From Lomentospora prolificans (Eukaryota; Ascomycota; Sordariomycetes; Microascales; Microascaceae): a DNA stretch of 64,000 nt. The notes below the pieces were generated by a model, which saw nothing but the letters and a program-made list of their open reading frames with translations, had not been told where the DNA came from and did not search any database. A program made the translations under genes and the position numbers. The stretch spans positions 1,054,001 to 1,118,000 of the forward strand of contig JARFXM010000001.1 of NCBI GenBank assembly GCA_029532625.1, written 5' to 3'. Position 1 is the stretch's first letter. The number at the start of each line of letters is the position of its first letter. Below are positions 46,400 through 60,383 of the stretch, piece after piece.

Positions 46400-49300
46400 G
46401 ACTAATAATTAATATATTTATAGATACTAGTAAGATTTAAGAAGAATAGATTAGAAGTAGAGATCTACTTTAATATAGAAGTAAACTCTATCCTAGTTAA
46501 TAAGGAATAGCTTACTAAGAACTTACTAAATATAGTATTTACTACTAAAAGTAAGCTAGTTATAATAGTAGGTATAAGAGCTAATTTTAATATTACTAAG
46601 GAAGTAAGCTTTAATTTCTATATTCCTAGAATTATATAGGAAATAGAAGTTAATAGCTATATAACTATAATAATAGATATTATTAATAACTTTAGTTCTA
46701 AGTTATTATTTAGTAATGATTTCTTAATATAGATAGAAGTAATAATTAACCTATAGAAGGGAATTATTAAGTTCCTAGTATATTAGGGGATAAAAGTAGA
46801 CTTAAGGATATTAAAGAAGAAAAGAAGGATAGAAAGAAAGGTAGTAGTAGCTTATATAGTAAGGATCCTACTAAGATCTAAAATAGTAATCCCTCTTTAT
46901 TATATTAACCTTCTAAAACTAATAAAAGTAGGAAAAGTTAGATAGTAGAAGGAAGGAGAGAGTAAGTAAAAGTAAACTTACTACTTTTAGTTAATATATA
47001 ATAATATCTATAATACTAAGATATTATAGTCTACTTCTAAGATAGTAATAGCTAGTAACCTAATAGTATCCTAGATAATATTAAAGTATAATAAAAGAAT
47101 AGGAAGAATAGTAGAAAGTAACTCTAAAGAATAGGTATTTATAGTATTAATAAAAGTAATAGAAAGGCTAGATAATCTTATTAAGGGAGAGGTTACTTAC
47201 TAGTAGTTATAAATAGTAGAAAAGGAGATAGTAAAGGTATAAGAAGAGTAAAAGTAGGCTTAAAAGGTATTTCTTAATACTAATTACTGAATCTCTAGTT
47301 ATAGTATTAATATACTAGAGAAAGTACTAGTTATAAAGACTAAAAAAGGGGTTTTAATAGTAAATACTAACTTAGAGTTTATAGTAAAGATAACTAATCT
47401 TATAAATAAATATAAGATTATCTATAAGGATTAAGGGATTATACTTATAGTAGAAGAGGATAAAATAAGAATTAATCTTACTAATAGTTAGTAAAATTAA
47501 AAATAAAATATATACTAATACCTATTAGTAAGTAATAAAAGACTTATTTTAGATAAGACCTATAACCCTCTTTACTAGTAAGGAAAGATGGAATAGATAA
47601 GGTAACTAGTACTAATTACTTACCTAGTATTTATAGTATACTAATCTATAGATACTGAAAAATATAATAGGAGAGTAGTTATTAACCTATAACTACTAAA
47701 TAAGTAGGTAATACTAGATATTTACCTACTACTAAGTTAGGAAGATATTATAGAAATACTATATAGTAAGTAAGTATTCACTAGCCTAGATACTAAAAAG
47801 TTCTTCTATTAGCTACTAATCTATTATAAGTATTATAACTATATAGTAGTAATCAGCCTATGAGGGTTAGAGTGATCAAATATTATTCTTATGGGTTTTA
47901 AGAACTTGCTAGTGTTTATATAATAATATATGGATCACTTATTCTTTGAGCACTATTATTTCGTACAAGTATATATTGATAACATCATGATCTTTAGTAA
48001 TATAGAGGAGGAGCATCTATACTATATAGAAATAGTAATATAGATAATAAGTAGGAATTACTTATATATCTCTATAAGTAAATCCTTTATAGGCTTCCCT
48101 AGTATTACTTTCCTTAGTTATATCCTTAATAGTAATAGTAAGTAGAAGATAAGTGATTATATCCTAGGATTTAAATAGATAATATAGTACCCTAATAATT
48201 TAGAAAAGTTAGAATACTATATTAGTATAGTAATATTTATCTATATAATAATTCTATAGTTTAATATATAGATAGTACTACTATAGAGGTAGAAAACTAT
48301 AGAGCTAAAAGCTATATAAGAGAGCTAGGAGATTATCCCTAGAAAGAATAGTAAGTAGTAGAGGAAGTAGAAAGTAAGTAAATATAGGTTTACCCTAATA
48401 CTAGAAGAGTAGGGGGTATTTACTAACTTATAATCCTTCCTCTATAAGTAAATATTACTATACTATATAGATCTAGACTAAATACTATTCTTAAAAGTAG
48501 ATACTAGTAGAATCACCTTTAGTATATATATATTCTAGCTATATAGTAAGGAATAGGATAGTAAATCTATTCTAGGAAAAGATATTATAGTAAAGGAATT
48601 ATAGCTATTATACTTTCTATTATATATATACTTAAATATAGAAAAGAAGTATAGATTAATAGAGGTAGAATTAGTAGTAGTTATCTAGGTAGTAAGGAAG
48701 CTATAGAAAATAGTTAGGGTAAATAAATCCTTAATAGTAATCCTTATAGATTACTTACTATTAAAAGGGATTATAAAATATACCTCCTTAAAGACTATAG
48801 ATCTTAGTAAGGCTAACTTAAAGCTAGTAAATACTATAAACTAGCTATTATAGTTTAATCTTAAGGTTTTCTATATACTTAGACTATTAAATATAGTACT
48901 AGATATACTTTTATAATTACTAACTACACTTATAAGGGATACTAGGCCAGACTATGAATAGCCTAATAAACTAAATGATATTAGAATAGATATAATAGAT
49001 AAGTAAGTATATACCCTAGAGGAGGTAGAAAGGTAAGGAATATAAATACTAGTAATCTAGCTAATAGAGGATCTATAGTAACTAATTATTAATAGTTATA
49101 AGAAGGATAGTAAGCTAGGAAAGGTATTATATATAATTAGATAATAAAAGGAAGAGGAAGCTAGGATAAGCTAGAAGAGGCTAATACTAGTTAGGCTATT
49201 CTAGGAAAGTAATAGCCTTCTCTACTTTATTAATACTAAAAGTAATTATAAGCTATATATACTATACCTAGTAGTATAGGCTATCCTTAAGATAGTATAT

Positions 49301-50650
49301 AATAACTATTAATATATAGGAGATAAGAGAATACTATATAACTTATAAGACTTTTATATCTATTAAAAAGTAGATAAAATTAAGAAGTATTATAATTACT
49401 ACCTAGTATACCTATAGAACTAAAGGGATAGGTAGTAGCTATATAGTAAAATGAAAAGGATTAATATAGTACTAACCCTATATTATATAATTATAATAGA
49501 TTTTATTATAGATATGCCTACTATTCTAGTAGAAGGTATATTCTAGGTAATACCTAGCTATTAAATACTAGATAACTTACTAGTAATTAACTATACCTTT
49601 AGTAAGAAGATACTATTAATTATAGGTAGTAAGATAGTAACTATAGTATAGTAGGTAGTAATAGTACTATAAGTAATATTATATTATAATTAGGGATTAC
49701 TAGTATATATTATTAGTAATAGAGATCTAAAGTTTACTTTAGAAATCTAGTTAGAAGTCTATAAGGTACTAAAGGTTAGTTAATTAATAGTAATAGCTTA
49801 CTACTTATAGATAGATAGAATATCTAAAAGGAAGATCTAGATAGTTAAGATTATAATCTACTATTATATAGTAAACTATCTAGAAGAAAGCTAGATTAAT
49901 CTCTTACTAATATTATAGTTTAATCTTAATAATATATTTTTAGCCCTAATTAGATAAAGCCCTAATATACTAATTCTTAGTTTTAAGCTAAGAAATATTT
50001 TAGTAGTTATTACTAATATAGTAAGAGTAAGGAAAGTAATAATAAAACTTATACTAGACTTAATCTAGTAAGTGAATAGTGAAGAAATAGAAGTACTTAT
50101 TATAATAGCTAGTATATTATTAAAGCTAAAGTATAATAAATACTACTAGCTAATAACCTTTTAAGTAGGTAATATTATTTACTTATAACTATATAATAGC
50201 TATAGCTTACTAGGTAAACTAAAGAAGAAGTAGTTACTAAGCTAAGTAGGACTATTTAAGGTTATAAGGAGAGTATATAAGCTTACTATTAAATTAAATT
50301 TCCTAAAGAACTAGAAGATTTACTTAGTAATCTTAGTAGTATATATCTTTAAACCCCTATAAGGAAGTAATCCCTATTAGAGGTATATAGAACCCCTAAA
50401 GCTAGTCTAAGTTAATAGAGAGGAGGAGTTTAAGGTTAAATAGATTATTAGCTACTATAATACTTAAATAGGATATAAGTATCTAGTCTATTAGGTAGGA
50501 TAGGATCTAAAGGATAACTTATAGGAGAGAGTAGAGGATATAATAGAGAATATAAGTAAAATAATAAGTAATTATAAAAGAGTAGTAATAGAGGTAAAAG
50601 TAAGGAAGAGTAGATAATTAAAGTAGTAGTTAGTAGTATAAAAGGGATTT
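46400..50650 (+). pseudogene. RIP-inactivated pol of element B
   Basis: A second Ty3/Gypsy pol, of a different lineage from element A. The pre-RT region around 47640-47800 reads like the RVVINLQLLNKQ and SLDTKKFF blocks of this group. The catalytic RT motif is at about 47975 (YIDNIMIFSN), preceded by MGFKNLLVF and followed by ISKSFIGFPS near 48080. Downstream are RNase H, integrase and a chromodomain-like end (KYLVYQVG near 50480). Stops are mostly TAA/TAG in place of Gln. The strip around 47860-47995 keeps CA and TG dinucleotides and is distinctly less mutated than its flanks. Confidence 0.75.
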
Positions 50651-51444
50651 AGAATAGATATTCCTTATAAGTTAGTATTTTATTTATTTAACTTATACTA
50701 CTTACTTTACTAAATACTTAATTTAAATTATAAGAAAAGGAGGTTAGTAAGTACTAATAGAAGAAGTAGAGGTAAGTACCTACTAGTAGAAATATTATAC
50801 TAGTAAGTACTAGATATAAGAAGTTAAAGGGAAGAATAAACTATAGATAATAGTAAAAAGCTAAAAATCAATAGTAGCTAGGCTAAATAATATAAAAGAG
50901 ATATAGTAAGTAATAATAAAAAAGATGCTATAGTAACTAGTAAGTAGATAAGAGGAAGGTATAAGAGTAATAGGATTCTACTAATATTAATAAAAGGTAG
51001 TAGCAGATTAGCTAAAAGGCTATAATCACTACTAAATAATAAGAGGAAGGAATAAGGGATTATAAGGATTATATAAAAAAAAAAAGGGCAAAAATAAAAT
51101 AAAAATAGTAATAGATTTAATTTAATAATAGATATAATTACTAGTAGATATAATCACCAAAGGGCTAGCAATAAATATTTAAATAACTAAAGGTACTGGC
51201 TATCCCTCCCTCATAAACCCTTCCTAGATATTATAGTCATCCCACAACCCTATATATAATAATAACCTAGTAAGCAACTAGATAACTATTAATAAGCAAA
51301 CCCTATTAATAATACCTACTTATAATAACTATTAATAAGTAAGCTCCTTTAGTAATAAGTAAAGTTTAGTAAGTAATTATAACCTAGCCCTATAAGTAAA
51401 CCTAAATAAGAAGTAAGTAAACTAATAGTATAGATATATCTATA

Positions 51445-52352
51445 GAAGTTATTAGAGAGTATATAGGAATTACTTATAAAAAAGTTACCTAAGAAAAGGT
51501 AGCTAAGTAATTCCTAGATAGGAAGGAATATAAGGAAGTAATAGTAGTTATTAAGGAATTTTATAAAGAGTAAAAGGAGAACTATAGTTAGGTAGGGTAT
51601 TTAGTAGTTTAGTATCTAGGGACTACCCTTAAAAGTATATTAGATATAAAGTAGCTAGGAACCTTATATAAGCTGCTAGCTTATATAGTAGTTGCTGGCC
51701 TATAAGCCTGCTATATAGATAATAAGATCCCTAGGGCTACTATAGAGGCCCTATAAAGAATTAGTATATAAGAGCTTATAACCTACTTATTAGAAATAGT
51801 TACTAACTAGCTACTAAGGATACTAGTAAAGTATATATCCTTATAGTTAGTAACCTCTTCTATAACTAAAAAGAGGTAGCTATAGAACCTTTTATAATAT
51901 AAGGAAGAGGGTTAGAAGGTAAGTATTATAAGCTTAAAGGCTAGTAGGGAGGTAGTAAGTAAGAAGAATAAAGAGGATAGTAATAAGAATAGTAATATTA
52001 ATAACCTACTAGAAATTACTATATCTAGTAAGGAGACCCTACTATAATAGTACCTCTAAAAGATTATAAAAGTAAGTTCTCTAGTACTAGGGTTACTACC
52101 TAATACTATTAATAATAAGAAGCTTCTTAAGGAGATAAGTAAGTAAGTAAATCTATAGTAGCTCTAAATTAAGTAGTTAGTAATAGAGGTAGTAATTCTC
52201 TAATAGTAATTATAAAAGTAGGAGGAGGAGATCTAGGAGTTATATAGGATAATTAGCTAGCTAGTAGCTATAAATAAGGAGAAGAAGGAAAGTATTAAGG
52301 AGAAGGTATATTAGCTATTAATAGGAAGTAAGAAGGATTAGTAGGAAGGAGG
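51445..52352 (+). pseudogene. Unassigned coding-like tract between pol and 3' LTR of element B
   Basis: About 300 codons in a single frame with no shift and only TAA/TAG stops, which RIP would make from CAA/CAG; no TGA is seen. The reading gives a plausible protein: YKLLAYIVVAGLQACYIDNK, then PRATIEAL and ELITYLLEIVTNQLLRIL near the start, a Lys/Ser/Asn-rich middle, and a C-terminal heptad-like stretch (QEEEIQELYRIISQLVAINK) suggesting a coiled coil. I do not recognise the family. It could be an accessory ORF of this retrotransposon lineage or a displaced gag. Its location, 230 bp before the 3' LTR, is unusual because Ty3/Gypsy gag normally precedes pol. Confidence 0.55.
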
Positions 52353-52580
52353 AAAATAAATATAAAACCTTAAAAATACTAACTAAAGTCTCTTTTTTAT
52401 AAATAAAGCCTAAGTAAGTAAGTATATACTAGCTAGAATACCCTATATACCCTATTATCCTATAATACTAGACTTAAATTTAGAGGTAAGCTAGTACTAT
52501 CTACCCCTTAGATTCTAACTTTAAACTACTAGTAAAGTACTAATAAGGTTATTAGCTATTTTCTTACTAGCTAGGGGTAT

Positions 52581-52929
52581 TATTATACTATATTATATAA
52601 GTAAGTATAGAGGTACTCTATAATATACTATACTAATATACATAAGTATAAATATACTCTAGTAGAACCTTAGTAGTAAGTAAGTAATATTGAAGGTTGA
52701 AGGTAAGGAATATATAAAGGAAGTAAGGAACTATAAGCTAGATAGAAAGAATAAGACTATTTTACTATTATAAGAGAATACCTACCTGTATACTAACTAA
52801 CTATATAGAGGTAAACTTATGTGAACTAGTGACTATATTGAATCTATGAATAGCATTATAGAACCCTCCTACTTACTTGTTAGCAGCTCAGCAGCTAGCA
52901 AGCAAGCAGACACAGCACGAGCTATAACA
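52581..52929 (+). repeat. 3' LTR of element B
   Basis: 349 bp. The inner start is fully converted (TATTATACTATATTATATAA) while the outer end keeps original bases (gcaagcagacacagcacgag). Followed by target-site copy GGTCT. The sequence ctagctaggggtat just before it may be the worn polypurine tract. Confidence 0.9.
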
Positions 52930-53064
52930 GGTCTAGTATTTTAGACCTTTAGGCTAGAGATAGTTTTAAGATAGTCTAGAGATTACCTGGAGCTAATCTA
53001 GAGCTAATCTATATCCTACTTAAATAGAGGCTAGGATAGAAATATAGAAGGAAGTTAGTTAAAG
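52930..53064 (+). repeat. Middle part of the split family C LTR
   Basis: Continues the C LTR interrupted by element B. It matches 54600-54740 by eye, sharing TCTAGTATT-TAGACC and GGAAG-TAG-TA blocks. It is cut on its right by the start of element A copy 2, so its 3' part would lie beyond the end of that element and outside the window. Confidence 0.5.
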
Positions 53065-53546
53065 TATTATAGGCTAATATAACCTCTTATATAGGCTAGG
53101 TAGGTAAGTATAGTAGAAAAGGATAAACCCTAGTATAACCTAGATAAGTAAAGATAAGATAGTATAACCTAAGCTAATTAAATAAAAGACTAAGTAGGGA
53201 AGGAAGAATAAAGCCTTCCTAGTTAATTAGGGGAGGATTATATTAAAAATATATATAATCTAAGAAGGATTATACCTTAAGGATATATAGTCTATTAAGG
53301 GATTATACCTAGGAGAGCTATAGTCTTAGAGAAAATAGAGTTTATATAAATTATAACTATTATTATTATATATTTTTATTATTCTTTAGTTTTTGAGTAA
53401 TTAATTTAAATTATTTTATAAACTATACTTGAATATATATAATAGACTTTTATTATTATTATCTAACTACTTTGCTTATCTATTAATAAACCTTAAGATT
53501 CTAATCTTAAGGTAATTAACTTTATAAATAGGATCAAAATATTCTA
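53065..53546 (+). repeat. 5' LTR of element A copy 2
   Basis: Aligns with the LTRs of copy 1 from TATTATAGGCTAATAT through AGAAAAGGATAAACCCTAGT to CTTAAGGTAA. It is about 12 bp shorter than 494. Its middle has clearly diverged, including GAAAATAGAGTTTATATAAA where copy 1 has GGAAGAAGTCTATATAAG. It sits in the C LTR at 53064. Confidence 0.75.
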
Positions 53547-53651
53547 TATTAATTATTCTTATTTAATGAAAAATGTTATTAAATAGTATTTATTAATAAA
53601 ATAGAAATAGTTAAATTAAACTTAAAGAAATAAGAAAAAAGGAAGGGTAAG

Positions 53652-53958
53652 TGTTACGCTATATCATGCAAGCAAGCATGGAGGCGCTCCATGACATGCC
53701 ACACCATGTAAGCAATACTAAAGGTTGAAGGCAAGGAATATATAAAGGAAGTAGGGAACTATAGGCTAGATAGAGAGAATAAGACTGTTTTACTATTATA
53801 AGAGAACACCTACCTACATACTAACTGACTATATAGAGGTGAACTTACATGAACTAGCAACCATATCAAATCTATGAATAGTATCATAGAACCCTCCTGC
53901 TTACTTGTTAGCAGCTTAGCAGCTAGCAAGCAAGCAGACATGGCAACGAGCTGTAACA
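53652..53958 (+). repeat. Solo LTR of family B with internal deletion, TSD GTAAG
   Basis: 307 bp, starting TGTTACGC and ending CTGTAACA, flanked by GTAAG at 53647-53651 and 53959-53963. It lacks about 42 bp present in the other copies after ACACCA. It retains CG and CA dinucleotides (ggaggcgctccatgacatgc), so it is younger than, or spared relative to, its AT-rich surroundings. Confidence 0.9.
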
Positions 53959-54428
53959 GTAAGGATAACAAGTTACTTTAGAATTAACTAGAAAGCAAAA
54001 TGTCTATAAGTATAATTTCTAGTAAAGAAACTAAGTATATTAAAGCTACTTAAGTATAAGGCAAGTTCATCTAAACCTAAGGAGATATTAAAACTTAATA
54101 AATTATTATTAATTAATAAAAAGCTATTATTACTACTTTTTATAATTAAATTACTTAGATTAAATAAGTAATCTAGTATTAGTTTTGAAATAAAATAAAG
54201 GATTATAATTAAAGATTACTATATCAAAAAAATAATAGGATTTAGTATAGTTATATGGACTTTATACTTTAATATGTACTTTCCTCTAATATTATAAAGG
54301 ATAATTAGGACTAATACTAATAAGATTATTATAGTAGTAAGCTACTTAATAGGAGATATACTTAAATAATTTAAACTAATACTTTATAATTACTTAGAAG
54401 TTAATAAAATAATATAAAAATTAGAAAT

Positions 54429-54872
54429 TATAAGGGATTCTTTACTAAGGAATAAGGTAGATATAACCTTAATAGTACTAAGAGTCAACTCCTACTAAAC
54501 CCTAAATACTCTAAAATTATAATAGGAGTTAGAAAGGTTTTACTAAGGATATTCTAGAGAAGAGATATAAGCTACTAGATCTTAAGATAATAGATCTTAT
54601 ACTACTAGGAATCTAGTATTATAGACCTAAACTAGAGACTATTCTAAGATAGCCTAGGGATAGTCTAGAGTATAGTCTAAGACTAGGCTATATCCTCTAT
54701 AAGTAAAACCTAAATAAAATATAAAAGGAAGATAGCTAGAGAGCCTTAAGAGGAAAAGAGGGCTCTCTAAGCTGAAGTTTCTTGATTATAATTCTGTAAA
54801 TAAATAGTGAATATATTCTGATCTGACTCTGTGATTCTTAGGACTGCCTTGCTTAAGTGTGACTATGTCACA
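54429..54872 (+). repeat. LTR of family C
   Basis: About 440 bp aligning with 35778-35966 plus 52930-53064. The right end, ctgccttgcttaagtgtgac then tatgtcaca, is much less AT-biased than the left, again a case of a spared outer edge. No matching internal region is attached. Element A gag resumes close to its right end, so it probably is a solo LTR inside element A copy 2. No clear target-site repeat was found and the edges are approximate. Confidence 0.5.
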
Positions 54873-57800
54873 CCCCCTTATAGAAATATAGAATTTTTTA
54901 CTAAAAACTTTAAAGTAGCTTTAAAGAATATATTTAAAGAAGCTAATAAGGAATAAACTATAACTAGATAACTTAAGAAATCATAATAGTAAGAGTTAGT
55001 AGCTGAGTATACTATAAAGTTTAAATAGATATATACTTTAGCTAACTTGATAAGCTAGTTATAGATTACTTTTATAATAAATTTAAAGAAGAGGTTAAAG
55101 ATAAGCTATATATATAGGAAATACTTAATAGACTATATAAATATATAAAAATAGCTATTAAAATTAATAACTAACTTTTTAAATAATAATAATAAAAGTA
55201 AGGAAATAAGGTTAAGACTTATAAATACTATAAGAAAAACTAACTATATAAAACTAATATTATAAATAATAAAATAATAATATCTTATAAAGAATCTACC
55301 TAGGACTTATAGAACTTAACTTTATTATATAAAAAGATAATTATAGAATTAAGAAATGAATAAAAGATTATTTTAGTAAATATTATAATTATAGATAAAT
55401 AGGGTGTTTTATAAAAGAATATTAAAATGAAAGAAATTAGGGAGTTAGGAAGAAAGAATAAAGAGACTAAAGAAATAAGAACTAGAAACCTATACTTTAA
55501 AGTAAACCCTAAAGTAATAATAAATAAAGTAAAGATAGTAATAAATTTATAATCTAAGTTTAAACTTTAGCTAGTAGTATAATCTTAGACGATAAAGTAA
55601 TATACTAAACTATATATTATAATAATAATTATTAAATATACTAAAATAGGAAAGATAGTATAAGATATTACTTATAAAAATTATAAATTCCTATAATTAT
55701 AAAATAAGAAGCTAGACTAAGTAGCCTAAAAACAAATAATATTAAGAAAAATACTTATAATACTTAAAGAGTACTTAGAGATAAAAGTAAAAAAGCTAAA
55801 TATTACAATATCTTGCTAGAAATATTAGAATTATAAGTAAAATAAGAAACTAGTAATAGGATATATAATATATATATATATAATATAAAATAGATCTAAA
55901 TTACTTCTTAATAATAATAATAAGGGAAAAATTAAAAATTAGGGGTTTCTTCTTTATTGAGAAATTATCATTATAAAAAAGAGAAAGGAACTGCTTAGAA
56001 AGTTAATAAGTATATTAAAGATACTAAGAAACCAGCTAAAAGATCGAAATAATTAATAAACTAGATAATACTTTATATAACTAATTAGATAAGAATAGAA
56101 GAAATTATCAACTAAAAAAGTCTAAATTAATAATTAAAAAACTTATAAAAATAAAGAATAATAAGTAGAAATAACTAGAAAAATAGATTATATTAAATTA
56201 AGAATTAGAAAAATAGAAGAATTTATAAATACTATAACTTATAAAAGTAGAAAAACTATTATTAGTATTTTATGATATATAAATAAGTATAATAAAACTG
56301 TTATAAAAATATAAAAATAAGTTAAAGGTGTTAAAATAGGACTTAATAATATAAGTATAATAATTATATAAATATATATTAAAATGATAAGAAAAGAAAT
56401 AAAAGTTAACTAAATGTATATTTCATATAATTAAAAAGATTATTATATACATTAATAAATAAGATTATAGATAGTACTAATAGAGAATATATATACTAAA
56501 AGATTATAAATAATAATATAAGAAAAAAGTAAGAATACTAAAATCTTAGGAATACTTTTAAGAGAATATAAAAAGACTATTAATAAATTATAATAGTTAA
56601 AAACTAAAATTTAAATATTATAATATAAATTCTAATAAAACTAAATATTTAAGAATATTAGTTATAATTTAAGAATAAATATATTAAATTTTAATAATTA
56701 CTAGAATATAAGAAAACTTTATTTTATTAGATATAGTAAATAAATTATAATTCTTATAGAATTATAAAAATAATTATATTTATTAAGTAATTATAAAAAA
56801 GAATTTATTATACATAAAAAGATGTAATAAATATAGAAACTATATACCTTATAATTAAAATCTTAGACTAACCTGATAAAATTTTTTAATATTATAGAAT
56901 TAAATTATCTTATTATAATTAAAAAACTGTAAATAAAAATTAAAATTTAAAGACTAGATTATTAATTAACTTATTTAGATTAGGATCTAAAAAGAATCTA
57001 TTAATAGTTTAATCTTTAAATAGTATTAACTAGAATAGTATATATTAAATAAACTAAAAACGTTTTAAATAATAGTATATATTAATATATTTATTATTAA
57101 AAAATTATTTATAAAAAAATATAATAGAATAAGATAATATATTATATAATAAGTATAATAACTATAGTAATAGAAGAAGAAATAATTTAGAATTTATTAT
57201 TATAATATTATAAATATAATAAAATATTTATAAAAGAAATAGAAAAAAATTAGATTTATGAAGTATAAGAAATAAGATTATAAGATTTATTTTAAATTAA
57301 GGATAAAATCTAAGCTTATATCAATATATAACTTAAATAAAAATTAATTAAAAGAACTTTATGATTAATTATATCTAGGAGAATAATAGAAAAGAGTTTA
57401 TTAGATTTCTAATACTACTAGTAGAATTTTATCCTTTATATACTAAAAAAGGATAGAAGGTTATATATATAAACTACTACTAATTTTATGAAATTATTAT
57501 TAAAAATTAATATTTACTATTACTAATCTTAAAGTTAAGAGATAGATTATAGAAAGTAAAGTAGTTTATAGCTTTAGACTTAAAAAGAATATATAATCTT
57601 ATAAGGATTAAAGGAGGAGATAAGTAGAAGACAGCTTCTTATATTTAATATAAATACTTTAAATATTATACTATACAATTTTAGACTTATAAATATACTA
57701 GTAGCTTTCTAAACCATAATTAACTATATCCTATAAGAATATTTAAACTAGTTTATAGCACCCTATTTAGATAATATTTTTATCTTTTTAGAAACTTTAG

Positions 57801-60383
57801 AATAATATAAAGAATATAATAAAAAGATACTATAAAAATTTTATAATAGTAACTTACTAGTATAACTAAAACTAGTTACTTCTATATATAAAAAGTGGAC
57901 TTCTTTAAATATACTATCAAATAGGAGAAATTGAAATATAAGAATTAAAAGTTAAAATTATACTTAACTAATTAGTATTTTAAATAGCTACTAAAGTATA
58001 AGGATTCCTAAGATTTATTAACTTTTATAAAAAGTTCTTAAATAGTTATAGTAGAAGGGTATAACCTCTTAAAGAATTTATAAAGAATAAAAGTACCTCT
58101 ATATAAAAGTTAGAACAGTAACAAGTATTCTAAGAAATAAAGTAGAATATCTATAAATAACTAGTATTATATAAAGTAAATTCTAAGAAACTATTTAAAA
58201 TTAAAAGAAATATATTAGATTATATTTTAAATATATAATTTAAGTAGTAAGCTAAATAAGGAAGAATATATTTAATTAATCTTATATAAAAAAAGTTAAG
58301 TAAGCTTATAAAATAAGATCTTAAATAAAGAATTTATAATAATTATTAAAGCTTTTAAGGAATAGAAGTACTATTTTATAAGTATTAAATACTTAATTAT
58401 TATCTATTCTAACTATAAAAGTCTAATAAACTTTATAACTACTAAAGAATTAAATAAAAGATAAGTTTAATAGGCTAAATTCCTTTTTTAAATATAACTT
58501 TAAGATTATATATATTAAAAGAAAGGAAAATAGAAAGGCTAATATACTTAGCTAATAACTAGATTATTTCTAGAAAATATAAAGGAAGTTAGTATAATAT
58601 ATTATTATCATAATAAAAGAGCTTATAATAACCAGTAATAAGTTACTAAATTCATATTACTAGTAAAATAATAGAAAGAATTAAATATTATTATAATAGT
58701 CTAGAGTAAAAATAATATAAAAAAAATATACTAATATTCCTAGAGTTATCTAGGAAACTTATATAAGTAATATATAAGTTATTACTTAGTAAATATCTAG
58801 GAATTATAAAAATAATTAAATAAAATAATTAAAAGAACTTTTATCTTATAGTTAAAGATAAGTATAAAAAAAGTACTTAATAAATATATTTTATATATAA
58901 AGAATAAAAACTTATAATATGATTTATAAAGATTATTATAACTAATACTGATACCTTAAATATTATAATAGAAAGTTATTATTAACTTTATTATTAAATT
59001 ATTAAAGTTAAAAGATTTAATAATTAAAGTTAAGTATAATAGTATTATAGTAATTATAAGCTAATTAAGAAAGTATACCTACTTTATACTATATAATAAA
59101 ATTATAAAAGTACTCTAATCTATAGAGTTATTCTTATAGATAATAATAATAAATTATAATCTATTAGAAGAAATTAATATTAATAGAAAAAATATTTTTA
59201 CATTTTACTTTTAGTAAAGCCCCTTAGATAAGTTAGATATTAACTATAAGTTATTTATAACTTACTATTTTAAAATATAAAAATAGATTAAAAAAATAAA
59301 TTAAATATTATATTAACTAGAAATGGAATAATTAAGTAGTATGATTTTTTTTACTTAATATATATATTATATAAATATATTAGAAAGTAATAAGAATATT
59401 ATTATTTTATATAAATTATAGAATATAATCTAAAATAGGATTTAAACTTATAAAAAATAAGAATATAAGTAGAATAAGTAATTATCTAATTAAATAAGAT
59501 AAAATAATTTTATGAGTAATTAATAAAGGAACTAGACTTTATTACATAGAAAATAAAATATTATATAAATAAGAGAAAGATTAAGATATTAATCTTTAAA
59601 TAGAGAAGTAAAGTTTACTTACTATAAAAAAATTAGGAATAAGGGATCTATAAATCAGAACCTAATAATTAAATAATAAGCTTGATTATGAAAGAGTTAG
59701 ACTTTTTATTATAAAAAGAAAATTTAGAAATTAATTATAATTATAACTTTTTAAATATTAAAGATAAATCTTATATTCTATAGTATATTATTTAAACTAG
59801 TACACCAAGATATATTTATTAAGGAAATTATTAAAGTAATTATAATAAAAGATAAATATAGAATAATAAAGATCTTTAATTTTATAATTAATAATAAAAA
59901 ATTTAAAAACTTTATTAAGTAGAAGGAATATAATTATAATAAAAAATATAAGAGCTTATTAAGAATCTAGTAAGGAGCTAGTAACTACTTACCATACTCT
60001 ACTAAAAGTATTTACCAAAATCCTGAATCTAATAGTAAAAAGTTAAAATTGAAATTAATAGTATCCTAGTTAAAAATACTAAAAGTACTAAGAGATTATA
60101 TATCCCTAACTAACTACTAGATCTCTACTATAACTATCTCTACCTGATCCTTATTAAGACTAGCTATATTATAATAGTAAAGTTTATTACCTTACTTCTT
60201 AAAAAGCTTTCTTTACTAATAAAGATAGATAATATTTACTCTAATTTTAAGAAGCTAGTCTTTAGATTTCTCAAGAGCTTTATCTACTTATTTACTCTTA
60301 ACTATATTATAGGATACTATAAGAAGATTAGATTAGTATAAAGAAGAAAAAGAAGGATAAGGTATCTATAGGTAGAAGCTACT

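Larger units (their letters stand above)
35967..52929 (+). mobile_element. Element B: full-length Ty3/Gypsy retrotransposon with a nested element inside, TSD GGTCT
   Basis: LTRs of exactly 349 bp (35967-36315 and 52581-52929) start TGTTAC/TATTAT and end ATAATA/ATAACA. They are flanked by the identical 5 bp GGTCT at 35962-35966 and 52930-52934, so this is one insertion about 17 kb long. Removing the nested element at 36797-44185 leaves about 9.6 kb. The internal part carries decayed gag-pol in the plus frame: a protease-like zone near 46500-46720, reverse transcriptase near 47600-48200 (VYIDNIMIFS, altered from YIDDxxIFS), RNase H near 48470-48800, integrase near 49300-50000 and a chromodomain-like end near 50400-50560. 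In-frame stops are almost all TAA/TAG at expected CAA/CAG. An extra coding-like tract precedes the 3' LTR. Confidence 0.88.
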
